Counted from the stretch's first letter, positions 1 through 11,600 are shown. The stretch is DNA of 64,000 nt from Carettochelys insculpta (GCF_033958435.1 NC_134138.1:176250798-176314797), one strand, 5' to 3'. Notes: generated from the sequence alone by a model not told the origin. Made by a program: numbers and translations.

Positions 1-2485
1 ATCAGCTGTAGCCCATGGTTCCCAGCCTCTGTGGGTTGAAGGACTTGTGGCAGCTTGGCAGCAAGGTCTAGTCTCAGTTGTGCTGACCCCTTGCAGCTTC
101 TCTACAGGAGTTTCCATTGCAAGGTATCCTATTCTGTCCACTCAGCCTGAGGGGAATTGATCCCTTTTGAACTCGGGCTCTAAGGTAAGCATGGTTAGCA
201 GGTGTGCCTGGATGGGGCCTTCTGGGCAGACCTGTTCTTTATTCTTAGTTCACCAGTGTAGAGCTTATAAACCCCATCACACACACAAACAAAAAAAAGT
301 TTCTGCCAGTACAACATAGGAATGGAGAAATCACATCCTGTTAGTGTATGCAGAAATCAGGAGTAAATGCCTTACAAAACGCACATGCAGATATCAAGCG
401 ACACCTGTCAGTTGTGCTGATAATGGTGTTTATTTCAATCCACATGTTAACTGTATGTTTCATTTTTTGAAAGTAGGCAACAGCAAAGACCAAAACGTTG
501 GTATAAGATGACCATTCAGGCTGATCCTTGGTTCTGTTTCTATACTGTGAAAGTCTTAGGCTTCTTAAAGACCTCTACGAGAGAGACACACTTTGCTTAT
601 TTACCATTAGAAAAACTTCCAGCAATAAGATTTGTATGGGGTGTGCTCCTACACTTTCAGGTGTATTTTGAATCATATATTCAGAGAAATTTTATAAAGG
701 TACCATATCTGGCAACTTTTTTCCTGTAGTCCTAGCGTGTCCATCAATCACTTGATATATCTTGCCTCCAACATTAGATCCTGGCCAGCACTATCTTTCT
801 GCAGTTTTCACAGTTACTTTTCTCATACTTGTCAAAGACTTTGATTACAGAATTAGCTCAGTCAAATTCCTTTGAGATTGGTCTCAAGTACTCAGCAGCC
901 AGTTCACAGAGTGTGTGGAATTGCCTTGCCCATGCTGTGTATGGAATGAAATTGCAGAACCATAGTGTGCTTCTAATCTTGCCTGCCATTTGCTACTGCA
1001 ATAGCTTGCAGCATCTACATATGAGGGAAGTAGGCCTACCTTTGGAATGGCCTGGTCATGAGACAAGCTCTCTCTTCAATCAGCTGACAAAATACATTGT
1101 CATACAGTGACTGTATTGTTGCAGGGCAGTCATATGCTTTAAGATTAATTTTATTCCACCAGAAATAAAGGCACGTTGAGTGATAAACTGAACCCTTAGC
1201 AATCATATCTTCCACGAATGACTTGTTGCTCAGAATAATTTCTTTTCTGTGGTTCTGCATCCCTTAAATTGGTTGGTCTCTCAAAATGTTTGTATTTTAT
1301 GAACTTCATCTGTTTTTCCTCAAGCAAACAATGCAATAGGACCAATCACTGGAGGATTTGCTTGCTCTGGTGCCTATAGAAGCAGGTGAACATGATGCTT
1401 TGATCACATTTAGAGTCTGTTTGCTTCCCCGGATTCAACAAAACTCAAGGTGCAAAATTTGACTTGCTTGTTTATTTCTGAAAGCAATCCCTGTAACAAA
1501 GTATAGGTGGAACACATGGGCAGTGGGTGAATCTAGGGCTGGGGGAGGCAACCCCGTCCCACCCTGTATGCTCAAGTCCCCCGCCTCTGCCACACAAAGC
1601 CTCCTGTGGGAGCCAACAGTCCCTGTAGGGCTGGGCCCTACCCCACAGTCTTGAGCAAGCAGCATCCAGCTCCAGCCTCTGAGGGTGCGGAAGGCAGGTA
1701 GCTCCAGCCTCAGTGCAGCTGAAGCCTAGGAAGCTCCAGGAGACTGTGGGAGCACTGCTGAATTAGGGAGGGCCTGGGGGCAAAGTCTGAGCAGGACCAT
1801 GCCCACACACCACCCATGGTAGTGCAAAATCTAAACTAGAAAACTTATCCAGTAGCCACCAATTCATTTTTCTTGGCTTTTGATGCTGGCATCACAGAAT
1901 TCTGACCAGCACTGTGTGATAGTTTTACAGTCCTTTAAACTTTCTTGGCACATTTTTCAAAGTGTGTGGAGAATCTTCTCCTTTTTGATAAAACTGGTAA
2001 GGGGCTTGTATCCTTCCTGCTGTCGTAAACTTTAACTTCCTCATAAGGAGCAAAATTCCCTACTTATATGGTTACCTGGCTTCATGCCAGTAGAGAAGAA
2101 TTGATGTTAGGTATTGGGACTATGTTGTGGGGAATCAGGATGTTCTGTGATCAAGGTACAATCTGCACCCTGGGCAGGTAATGTCAAGACCCAGTGGGAG
2201 ATCTAGGCAGGGATGGTACTCCTCCCCTTCTCCCTGTTGTAAATTCCTCTATAGAGAACATGTCCCTGGCCATGGGCTGTGAGGTTTGTGTGTGCCTTCC
2301 ACTACCCTTTACCAGATAGCCTCGAGATGTCAAGCAGTTTTAAATTAAAAATAGGATTTATATGGACTTAACAGTCTTCCCCACTAATCTAGGTAAGAAT
2401 AAATGTAAACTGTAAAATAATTTACTTCATAAAACACTGTTTAGGTAACCATATAACCCAAGTAAATGCAAGGTATAGGGAGTGA
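1..2485. other. No gene recognised
   Basis: The stretch is mostly AT-rich, with only short open frames and no family motif on either strand. A GC-richer patch at about 1540-1800 looks like an old interspersed repeat but I cannot name it. Confidence 0.5.
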
Positions 2486-2532
2486 CCGTTAGGGTTGCCC
2501 ATTGCCTATGCATATTCATAAGCTAATTGCCT

Positions 2533-2593
2533 ATTCATGAGCATCGGTTTGAATTCAGATGCACGGATTGGACCATTTATGATGCTCATGAAT
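2533..2593. repeat. Perfect 13-bp inverted repeat
   Basis: ATTCATGAGCATC at 2533-2545 is exactly reverse-complemented at 2581-2593 with a 35-bp spacer. It lies about 90 bp upstream of the TATA-like box, so it could be paired protein-binding sites or a small cruciform. Confidence 0.8.
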
Positions 2594-2866
2594 ATGTAAA
2601 CGGAACGTGCATCCTGGTTGCCGGGGCAACGCAGGTGCGGACCTGACACCTGCGAGTGTTCAACCAGGTCCGCCCCAGCTCTATAAATTCTGGAGCGCGG
2701 CCCGGCTTTGCCAGTCCGTCGGGGAGCAGCGGAGAAGAGGACAACGGACCCAGAAGAGCAAAAAGGACTGAGTTTAGAGCTGGACTCAGCCTTGGCCGAA
2801 GATTCGACGAGAAGCGCTGAAGCAGACCCACGTGTCAATCTACGCACCCCAGCCACCGTGGGACGC

Positions 2867-2919
2867 AGAAGCCTTTTCGAAGAGCTCCGGCTGAGAAGCC
2901 TTTTTGAAGAGCTCCAGTG
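2867..2919 (+). repeat. 27-bp tandem duplication
   Basis: Two adjacent near-identical units (2867-2893 and 2894-2919), each starting AGAAGCCTTTT and containing GAAGAGCTCC, lie in the GC-rich transcribed-looking part of the promoter block. Confidence 0.8.
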
Positions 2920-3250
2920 AACAAGAACTGAGCTGAACTCACTAAAGGCCTCAGATTTTACCTGAGGCAGGCTCGCCAGGCAGACCGCGCCGGCAGGTGC
3001 CCTGCCTGGGGAGCCGCACAAGCGGCGGCCTCTGCTGGCCGGCGGCGGAGCTGCTGCCGTTTTTAGCCAGGGGTTTTTGTTAACCAAGCTGGCCTTTTCC
3101 CCTGGCCTCCTCTTCTTTTTCCTATCTATCCTATCTGCCTGCCGCGGCTGCCAGTAAAAAGCGCGCCGTGAGGGCTTCATTTCCTAGGTTCCTGTGGAGA
3201 CCCTCGGGCCCGGCGCCCGGACTGACAGATCAGGAGGAGGATAGGTATTT

Positions 3251-4690
3251 AATAACTGCTCTCCACAAACATTAGGGATATTAGCTTAAACCACTAGAGT
3301 TAGGGTTTATATATTGCTAGCATCAGTAATACTGATCCCTTATTGATATTACAAGGGTTTAAATCGTCTTAGATTGTGGAACCCTGTTCCCAGGGTTCTC
3401 ATTTGTAAAGCACAGGAGGCGGTCTACTGACCTAGCCGCTTTACCTTTTGCATACATAATAGAAGACTAGATAAGAATTTTAATTCATAGGGACCCAGAA
3501 CTGATTGCTCCCTCCGCTGGGTAGAGCTCACCCAAGCGGGGGTTGAAGCATAAGGGGATAACCCGGTAAAGGGAGAACCCCAATTAGAATTTTACACATA
3601 ATCTTAAAATAGAAGAGTAATTTAAAGGGACACCCCATTAAGGGGGTACCCATATTAAATAAATCCCTGTAGGGTTACATAAGACCTCAGGCGTTGCCAA
3701 TAAGTCCTGAGGCGGCCGTAGGAGGCAGGTATCCTATTAACATTCATTAAGTGTATACATATAAGAAGTCCTAGGGTAGTAGCCATAGCCACTTTTAGAG
3801 GCCCCATCTGCCTGGCCAGCAGGGGTAACCTCACCTAGGCAATTTTAAATTCCAGCTGTTCCCTTGGGTCGCTGGGGGACCTAGGGTAGAGCATCACCGG
3901 CCATTTTCCTAAAAGGCGAAAAGTGCTCTGAAGGGGGCGGGTGCCCCGAGTAAGAGGAATATAATATTGTATAGTTCCTCCCGAGGCAGGGCAGTAAAGG
4001 GGCTCCCTTATTAGGGGGTCCGACATAGGCAGCTCTCGGGAGGTGTCGTATTATAGTCCCTTTAAGCCCAAAACTACCCATAATTAAGCGTTTGGGACGC
4101 TGAGGCGAGGGGAAGCCAGCGCAGTCTTAATTTATTGCGTTGGGGTCTTTTCGGGTAAAAATATCCCATAAATCTGGAAGCCCGTTACCAGACTAAACAA
4201 CCTGGCATATTATATGTATACATAGAAATTCTGGAAGCCCGTTACCAGACTAAACAACCTGGCATAATTAAATATATAGAAACGTATTAATATATAACAT
4301 AAAGAGAAACATAAAGATATATACATATTTATATGAATACACAAGTACATATATAGCAGAGTAATTATTATCAGTTCTGGTTTATTTCTTTTCCCTTATA
4401 GCACACGCGCGGAAGAGCACCAAGTTGTGCGTCCCAGTGGAGCCAACAGTAAGTCTAAGAAGGGTATAGTTTAAACGTTGTAACTACAAAAAATACAACA
4501 AAGGGGCTATTAGTCAACTAGTCCCAAATCCTGTGCTGAGACTCAGGGAACAGGGAAGGATATAGTTGTAGCTTCTAGAGATATTAAATAGATACATAGC
4601 AAAATAAAGTGTGGTAACATAGTAAATAAATAGGAAAGAGAAAACGCTACATTGTAAAAACCTAGCTCTTGTCAGAATAAAAAGAAACTT
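3251..4690 (+). other. Noncoding leader/intron-like stretch with exon-like 47-mer
   Basis: No protein motif is seen. The sequence has many short gggtacc/ccctgtaggg-type motifs. At 4402-4448 a 47-nt segment is bounded by a pyrimidine-rich tract plus AG (TTTCTTTTCCCTTATAG) and by GTAAGT, exactly like a small internal exon. With the donor-like site near 3250 it would define an intron of about 1.15 kb. Whether this belongs to the promoter block, an LTR element or a host transcript is unknown. Confidence 0.35.
4173..4266 (+). repeat. Exact 37-bp direct repeat, 57-bp period
   Basis: The 37 bases at 4173-4209 (TCTGGAAGCCCG...CCTGGCATA) recur without change at 4230-4266, separated by 20 AT-rich bases. 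The identity implies a recent local duplication. Confidence 0.9.
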
Positions 4691-4982
4691 AGTTGTGGAC
4701 AGTTGACCCCTTGTCTGTCATCTTTTCTGGGGAACAAACGGGCTCTATCACACACCCTGTAAACCCCTGTGGATCAGACACCGTTGACATCGATCCAGGT
4801 AGCGGGGTAAAACCTGGGCTGGTGCTTGGTGGCTGGTGGAAAATCTTAGGCAACCTTATTGGGCCCTTGGTTGTCTCTGTATTGGCCACTGCAGCTTGAC
4901 CTGTGCCAGCCTCTGTAGATCGTTACTCCCCAACAGTTTTCACCAGTGTTTGTCTCCAGGTACACTTAGTGATGGATAAATC

Positions 4983-6480
4983 GGTAGCCAACACATCTCC
5001 AGCTTCCTCAGCCGCTGGCACCCTGTGGTGGTCAACACTAGCTTAGAGGCACTACTAGACGCAGGTGCCTCAGGCAATTTCATGGGCACACAACACTGTA
5101 TGAGGACTTCCCTGGCTTCATGGAGCTCAGACTGGTCAATTCTTTGTCCAGACTGGTTCCCTACCATAGGGCCCCTAGGTACTTATGTGTCTAGGGCACC
5201 AAAATAATCTACTAGTTTGAGCTAATTTGTGCTAATTTAGTTCATATGTGCAGCCACTGGCAGTCAGCATCCATTGCTTTCACTGCCTGTTTTGTCCAAG
5301 AACCAACTCAGAACCAGCAAACATTTGGATCTTGCTCAGTCCTCCAAGTAATTCAGAGATGCAAAAAGATGATCAAACAGGCAACTCAGACAACCTCCCC
5401 ACTCATAGCCCCAACTCCCAGAATTCTTCTTAAATAGCTGCACAACACCTATGTGTTCAACAAAGAAAGCAGACTGACCCCTACCAGCTCAACACAGGCC
5501 CCCTGGAGCTCCTGCCGAGAAGACAGTTTTTGTTCGGGTACACTTGCTCCCTCTCTGAACCAGACCTACAGCCACACTGCAAATATCTTAAGGAAAACCA
5601 GCAGCAGCGGTTCATTTGTCCTTCCAAGTTCCCAGAAGAGGCCCTCCCCCCGCACCCATCATCTTCTTTGTGAAGAAACAGAGACTCTTCTTGCCTTGCA
5701 TGGGCCTCCAACCTCTGGATAAGATTACAGTCCAAAACTAGTATGCCTTACTACTTTCCAATAAGCTGTTCAAAAGATTCCACTCTTCCAAGTATTCCCA
5801 ATTCTGAACTTTTGTGGAGCTGATAACTTCACAAAGACCTGGGAAGAAGATGATGGAAGACCACTTTTCATACCAAGTAGGGCCAGTTTGAGTGTTTGGT
5901 AAAATGCCATTGGAGGTGTGCAATGCTCCAGCAACTTTTCCGTATTTCATAAGTTTTCTCTAAATGGCAGGTGTTTCCCTATCATCTTGTGAACATATGT
6001 TGAATAGGGTCTGACAAAATAACCCCTACATGCACTTGAAATGTGTGTTCAATAAGAACAGAGTGGAATTCCTACAAAATATTGTCTTGCATGATTGACT
6101 CACCATAAACCCGCATAAGATGGCAGCAATATTCAATTTGGCAGCTCCAAGGACATATGCAAGGTGCAAAGATTCCACAGATTTCTGCAGGCGATGTATT
6201 AAATTATTTAATGCATGAATATATTATATATGATATGATTTATTAACATGATTTTTAAGCCTGGTTATATCCAGAATAGCATTCCTGCATGTCAGGTTTT
6301 ACTGGTCCACAGAGACCCGTTTGCCTTTGGTCAACTGAAGAGAGCAATTTCACCTCAGCACACGTCCTACTTTATCCAGATTCCACTAAACCATTCACAG
6401 TTGAGTTAAATTTGACCATCAGTATGTTCTTATGCCCAAAGCAAGCCTCCACAACACACTCCATTCACCACCTTTTATTT
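4983..6480 (+). pseudogene. Decayed Ty3/Gypsy pol (protease, RT, RNase H start)
   Basis: Several frames in the right order match Ty3/Gypsy pol. Near 5025-5100 is a retropepsin-like site LLDAGASGNFM, with the aspartate codon at 5058. From about 5512 to 5960 come RT-like blocks, including RFICPSKFPEE, PIIFFVKK, KITVQN and CNAPATF. At about 5990-6190 the connection region appears, with VEFLQNIV and INPHKMAAI. At 6289-6410 an RNase H lead-in reads FTSAHVLLYPDSTKPFTVE. The YxDD catalytic box is not present between the CNAPATF block and the connection region, so that part seems deleted. Many stops and frameshifts separate the blocks. Integrase, gag and a downstream LTR were not found. The direct protease-RT-RNase H order fits a Sushi-like Gypsy lineage. 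It is an ancient relic and not functional. Confidence 0.8.
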
Positions 6481-6990
6481 TTCAGTGCTAACACTGGCAG
6501 AAAAAATCCACTCCCAACAAACTAGACACCAATACCTGTCCCTCTTCAAAAGTAAAAAGTGGGGAAAACTGTGGCCTGGCCTTCAAGGACTCAGGCAGCT
6601 ATAACATGAAACTGAAAATTGGATGTCAAAACCAGGGTGTAAAGCCCTACACCAAAATCCCATACTCAAACCAGTACAGCTCACCAGTACCACCACCCAT
6701 AAACAGTTCATGGTAGAGTCCTTAATGAGACCATCCTAGTCAGGTGACTTCTTAATATTAACTGCTACAGAGTCAGATACCCGTCTTTAGTATCATTTCT
6801 TTTCCAGGTCATCAATCCTGCAAACATTTAGGCCCAGATTCTCAAAAGTTTTAAGGCACTTAGCACCCACAGATTTCAAAGGGAGTTAGGCAACCAAAAT
6901 ACCTGTATGCAGGTGATTAAAATCCAGCTCCTTAAAAGTATTTTTAGCTCATTGAATGTGTTGGTGAGACTGCACACACATGAATAAAGT

Positions 6991-7028
<38 letters not shown>

Positions 7029-8265
7029 ACCCCTCCCAAAGCAGAGATTATGTTTCCTCTCCCAACTTAGACGTAAGTATATCACAGCATGTCATGTTTA
7101 TCCCTCAGATATCCTAATCCAGTGCATCAAACCAATTGTATCATAATCTTCCTATCTCTGTATTTACACAAGACTCCTGATTTCTCTACATTTTAAAGCT
7201 ACAAACTTTACTAAAATATATATATAAAATTTTTTGGACCAGAAGATTAAAAATTAAACCAACTGATACTATTTTAATTTATAGCATCCTGTGGATTGCT
7301 ATTTTAAGAAGGCAGAGAACACATAAAAAAGCTGTTTTTGTGTCACATTTTGGCAAAGTCAAGATTTACTTCTGGTACGCAGATTGTGCTTATATAACTT
7401 CCTTTTCTCTGAATAGCCTTTATTCAATTTATAAATTCTGTTAAACCTGAAGTACTTTGTTCCCCTCTTTCGGCTTTCTCACGTATGTGTAGTGATTGCA
7501 TATGAACATATCACAACACTTTTGAGTCTAAAGTTTTTATCCTTTGAACTGGATGACATTTCATGCAGTACGGAAGGGTTGATTCATTCTTCTTATACCA
7601 TCCATTAAGATGTCTTCCTGTCTATGAGGCTGAGATTATTCTGTTTGTATTATGCACTGATTTTACAAAATATAAAGTCTGCTTGATATGCTACAGTACA
7701 ATTAAAATGGTGCAATTCCTCTTCCCAGAGTGCTCAGTCTAAATACAGATATAACTCGATGGGTGGAAAAACCAAAGATGGCAGTTCCTCAGTTGGTGAC
7801 TTATCATAACCCCACAGATTTGAACTACACCTTAAGATCTGCTCCAAGAGGAGGAATGGGTGAGGAAAGACAAAGGTTATACTGACATCATACAGTTACT
7901 CAGGTTATATTATATGATCTTATTGGTTTTGCTAAAAGCCTTTATGTATAAAATAATCTATGTATGTATGTGTGCTTGGTTTTATACACATCTGGAAAAG
8001 CACTATAGAGAGGGTTTCATAATGCGGAGTGCCCCAATGTGTGTAAACAGGTAAACATTATAGCTGATTAGAACATTTTAAGGTAGAACCTAGATTATGA
8101 ATTCTGAACATTTACACACAGTCTGACAATTTTCCCCAAACTATCCCTCTGCAATCAAATGCATACAACTGCCCCTTTCTGACTTCCCTTAACGGGTGCA
8201 TCAAAGAGAACATCTGCTAGTTTGTCATCTTCTGGCTTTTGTCAGTCCTGGCCCCTGTTCCCTCT
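6481..8265. other. No gene; AT-rich
   Basis: Apart from a dinucleotide microsatellite, nothing recognisable is seen. The first 250 bases may be further degenerate Gypsy sequence, but I cannot align them. Confidence 0.5.
6991..7031. repeat. (TC)n(AC)n compound microsatellite
   Basis: About seven TC units run directly into about thirteen AC units with no interruption. Confidence 0.95.
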
Positions 8266-8545
8266 GGCTAAGTCTACACTAGAGCAATCTGTTGATAGCA
8301 GTTGCTGTCAGAGGACATGCTCTGACAAAACTTCTGTCAACAGGCTGCAACGCGGATTGAAAGAGCAATCCGCTTTGCCAGAGAGTTGGCTGGACTGTCC
8401 AGCTGATCTCGTGACAGAAGAGCCAAGCTGGAGTACAGCAGACAGGGCTTCCAGTGTCCCGGAAGCCCTTTCTGTTGAGAGAAGCCCTTCCCACAGAATA
8501 TCCAGACCAGATTTCTGTCAACATCTCTGACAGATTATTTTTTTG
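8266..8545 (+). mobile_element. Nonautonomous DNA transposon (TCTGTCRACAG family)
   Basis: It begins GGCTAAGTCTACACTAGAGCAATC and has repeated TCTGTCAACA/TTCTGTTGA motifs. The same sequence order occurs on the minus strand at 45130-45506, which defines a dispersed family. No coding capacity is seen. The start resembles the terminal repeats of the other MITEs in this window. The far end is unclear; related sequence may run to about 8640. Confidence 0.6.
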
Positions 8546-8796
8546 GTCCCGTTCTTGCAAAAAGGCCTCAGTGCATTTTCCTGTACACGAGTTTGAGTGC
8601 AAAACTGATCATGGTACTGTTGGTGACAGCAAGGAGTACCATGTCCAGTGGGAGCATCCTAAGGTTTGATTTACTGTGTTTCCACTCGGAGTGCTAAATT
8701 GAACCCCAGAAGATCAACTGAGGCAGCATCGATTTGCTGCTTAGTGCAGACAAGCCCAATGTGATAGCTGTTTAAAACCAAACACACTTTCTCACT

Positions 8797-9109
8797 AGCC
8801 ATGTCTACACTTCCCCTCCTTTCAGAGGGGGCATGCTAATGAGGCAGTTCAGAAGATGCTAATGAGGTGCTGACATGAATATGCAACGCTTCTTTAGTAT
8901 AATGGCATCTGCACACAATTCAAAAGTGTTGCTTTTGGAACACATGCCACCCATGTAGATGGGGGCCTTTCGAAAGGATCCTCTGACTTTGAAGTCCCCA
9001 TCTTACTATTTGATTTTAGGAAGAAGGGGCTTTTCAAGTCAGGGGCATCTTCCGAACTGCCTCATTAACATGCCTCTTCTGAAAGAAGTGGGTGAGTGTA
9101 GACATGGCC
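8797..9109. mobile_element. MITE, 313 bp
   Basis: Terminal inverted repeats: the left end reads GCCATGTCTACACTTCCCC and the right end, reversed, GGCCATGTCTACACTCACCC. Both continue into CAGARGRGGCATG and share AT/GC content and TTAATGAGGCA blocks. It is nonautonomous and probably Harbinger-like. Confidence 0.7.
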
Positions 9110-10734
9110 CCAAAGAACCCAGAATTCTTCATTGAGCTCTACTTTTTGCATTACTAACAATTTAGCAACTCCTTTTCCAGGAAGATAACAGAAGATATAA
9201 GCTATGCAATAACAATGTTTTACACTCATTCATGAATGTGAAAACAAATCAGTATTCTTCTATTTAAAGAAGGGCAGCATGCCTTTTTTTTGTAATAAAA
9301 CAATGTGAGTAGCACCCAGACCTTTCTGACCTAGCATTTAAGCAGTTGAAGCTAAAAATGTAAATAAATTATGGATTACTGTAGATAGCAGACAGTAATG
9401 AATTAATCATTGTTTTTTGGCTGGCATAAGAGCTCCAAAGAAATAGGCTTTATGAGATATTTATTACTTCACAATCAACGAGTACCCCATGGGATTAGCA
9501 TTAATTGGTGTACTATTTGCTGGGAAACAGCTAATGTATTTCATCCTAGGCAATAAAACTAAACTTGGTATATAGTGACATTGTTGTGTAGGCTTTGATC
9601 ATTTTAAAGGCAAGAACACTGCCTAGAACACTCAGAAACTGATGGTATACTGTGTGCGCGAGCTTCATCTCTGACATAACTCCACTAAAGGAAATTAAAG
9701 TAGCCAGCAATGAATTTGGAAGAAGCACAGGAATGACCATACTGGGGCAAATAAGTGGTCTATCATTTAGCCTACCACCAACTATGCTCAGTACCAGCTG
9801 CTTCAGAGGAAATTACATGAAGCACTGCAATAGCAGTTTCTTTGTCCCCAGGGAGAGAAAAAATATATGTTTTCTCATTGTGAACACAGGTTCATTTAAA
9901 CTCAGAAGCATAAGTACTTTTTAATCATTGTTAGGAGGTCATTAGTAACTTTTTATAAATTGAGTTAAGCCCACAACCAAGACAAAAGCAGCATGTGAAC
10001 TTGCCTGAATTTTGTTTCAGGGAGGTTTGTTGAGATGCTGTGTGTAGAGAGGAAGAACAAAAAATTGGGGGAGAGAGAGAGAGAGAGAGCGCGCAACAGC
10101 TTAAAGAAGAAACTGAAATAATAGCATCTGGCCTTGGAAGAAACACGGGGAAAGCCTTTGGACTCAAGCAATCAAGTTGCAAAGGTTTCTCCTGGTGCTT
10201 TGAGCTACAGCCTTCAGTTTTGATTCTGCACTCAGATACAAGACTTCTTTGTAAATAAAACTGCACCCAAAGATAATACCAGACAATTTCTACTTTCAGA
10301 GGGAATATCATCAAAATACTGAAACTTGGATTAGCTGCTTGAATGAAACAAAAGGCAATACATTAGTGAATTATTTAAATAATCATAAAGGTTCATCTTT
10401 ATTGCTTCCAACACTACACTGAGAGAAGTAATCCTCATTAGTATTAATTTACATTGCAGTAGCACCTATGAAGCCCAGTGACAGACCAGGACCCCAATGT
10501 TCTATGGGCTGTACAAATGCAATGGCTTTCTACCCTGTCTCAGAGAGCTTACAATTTGAATATAGAATTTCATGCAGCTGAATGATGATACCATTATTCA
10601 TTTGATCACTGGTAGGGAACCAAATAAAAACAAAAGCCAATTAAATAGAGGTATGCAATATTATTGATTCTAATATTTTTTCCTACATTATAAATAGGTG
10701 AAGAATTTAAAAAAAAAAAATCAGACAAAAGAAG
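9110..10734. other. No gene recognised
   Basis: AT-rich sequence with a short (GA)n run near 10073-10090. About 10440-10560 contains an old reptile interspersed repeat (block like CAGGACCCCAATGT...AGAGCTTACAAT) also seen near 52800-52920. Confidence 0.4.
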
Positions 10735-10835
10735 GCTGGATCAGTGGTTAGTGAGCTGATGTAGGCCTTGAGACACCCAGGTTAAAATTCCCTGCTGTCC
10801 CACAGATTTCTTCTGAGGACTTGGGCAGGAAGGCC
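10735..10835 (+). repeat. MIR SINE, 5' part
   Basis: A tRNA-like head with TCAGTGGTTAGTGAGC, then a degenerate B box, then ACTTGGGCA, matches the 5' half of a MIR SINE. The copy stops at the LTR insertion and resumes at 14878. Confidence 0.65.
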
Positions 10836-11235
10836 TGTGATGGGGTTCTGGGGTCCCCCAAGCTCTGCATCCTGTCCGCAGGCAGGAGAGTCTTTCACTC
10901 AGCAGGAGAACAGCAGGTTTATTAGCCGACAGGACACAGCATTATACAGAGGAGTCAGTACAGCAGGCAGAGACAGCCAGTTTCATCCATGTTGAGGAGA
11001 GGAGGCCCCGAGGGGCCCCCAGAGCTGGGGCCTGGCCCCCTCCTTTGTCTCGCTCTCCCTCAGCCCAGACTAACTGCTTCCCAACTCCCAGTTCCAATTC
11101 AAACCCCTCAGGCTCCACCTCCTCCTTTGTCTGCAGTACAAAGGTGTTACCTGGTCGTCAGGGTTACCCTCAGCAGGAGCCCCACACCCTCTGTGAGCCA
11201 CACACACACACACAGGTATCCCCCACTCCATCACA
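10836..11235 (-). repeat. 3' LTR (400 bp)
   Basis: It has TG...CA ends with an 8-bp terminal inversion (TGTGATGG/CCATCACA). The polyadenylation signal AATAAA is on minus at 10923-10918, and a short (CA)n lies near one end. Open frames here are incidental. Confidence 0.93.
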
Positions 11236-11250
11236 TCTCTCCCCCCTTCC
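11236..11250 (-). other. Polypurine tract
   Basis: On the minus strand GGAAGGGGGGAGAGA lies directly against the TGTGATGG end of the 3' LTR, the expected place for the plus-strand primer of reverse transcription. Confidence 0.85.
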
Positions 11251-11281
11251 AGACCGAACTGAGCGGGGTCACTCAACTGGT

Positions 11282-11450
11282 GACCTGGGGAAGTTCGGGG
11301 CTCTCCCCTTGTGACAGGGCATTGGCTGTACCCTCTGTTCTCCCCTTGATGTGCACCACCTCCACGTCATAGTCCTGCTGGGGGAGGCTCCAAGTCAGGA
11401 GCTTGGTCTTGGCCCTTTTCATGTGATGCAGCCGGGCAAGTCCCTTTAGT
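11282..11450 (-). pseudogene. RNase H C-terminal tail of pol
   Basis: On the minus strand a short frame carries LHHMKRAKTKLLTWS, then QDYDVEVVHIKGR and TANALSQ, then a stop. This matches the conserved end of Ty3/Gypsy RNase H (hydrophobic YDxEVVHIKG...ADALSR), with NALSQ replacing the usual ADALSR. It lies about 50 bp before the polypurine tract, so no integrase follows. In Gmr1-like elements integrase precedes RT, which would explain this. Everything upstream in pol is missing, and the deletion junction is near 11450. Confidence 0.6.
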
Positions 11451-11600
11451 TCCCTTGGGTTGGTCGGTCTCCCTGCTTCGGCCCCAGTCCGTCAGCCACG
11501 TTCTCAAGTCGGGCGGGCAGAGCCCATACAGATGCTGCAGCACCAACAGATCAAACAGGTCTTTTGTGGTCTGGGTCCTGCCCCATCTGACCACCAGTCC
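11450..11600 (-). pseudogene. Gag capsid/SCAN-like fragment
   Basis: The minus-strand frame contains DLLVLQHLYGLCPPDLRTWL, which resembles the helix pair of a SCAN-type or Gypsy capsid C-terminal domain (LLVLEQFL...LPPELRxWV). The SCAN domain is thought to derive from Gmr1-like gag, which fits the RNase H placement next door. Only about 35 residues match, so the call is tentative. The frame continues past the RNase H junction as unrelated sequence. Confidence 0.4.

Larger units (their letters stand above)
2486..3250 (+). promoter_or_regulatory. CpG-rich TATA promoter-like block, possible LTR
   Basis: This block is far richer in G, C and CpG than its surroundings. It has a TATA-like box (CTATAAATTC near 2681), upstream octamer-like AT motifs (ATGCATATTCAT, ATGAATATG) inside an inverted repeat, and a GC-rich transcribed-looking part ending near a donor-like AG/GTATTT at about 3250. 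The arrangement resembles U3-R-U5 of a retroviral or Gypsy LTR followed by an untranslated leader, and it lies upstream of a Gypsy pol relic in the same orientation. No second copy exists in the window and no primer-binding site is obvious. A host CpG-island promoter for a noncoding first exon is the alternative. Long open frames on both strands here are by-products of high GC. Confidence 0.45.

Noticed and set aside
2506..3180. 224-codon open frame on minus
   Set aside because: It lies in the GC-rich promoter block, is Arg/Ser/Pro-rich, has no domain, and overlaps other open frames on both strands, as expected from composition.
6991..7031. CRISPR-like or regulatory array
   Set aside because: It is a plain dinucleotide microsatellite; no spaced repeats of CRISPR type occur anywhere in the window.
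10989..11372. 127-codon open frame in the left LTR, repeated at 14626
   Set aside because: It is repeated only because the LTR is repeated, and it runs against the element's orientation.
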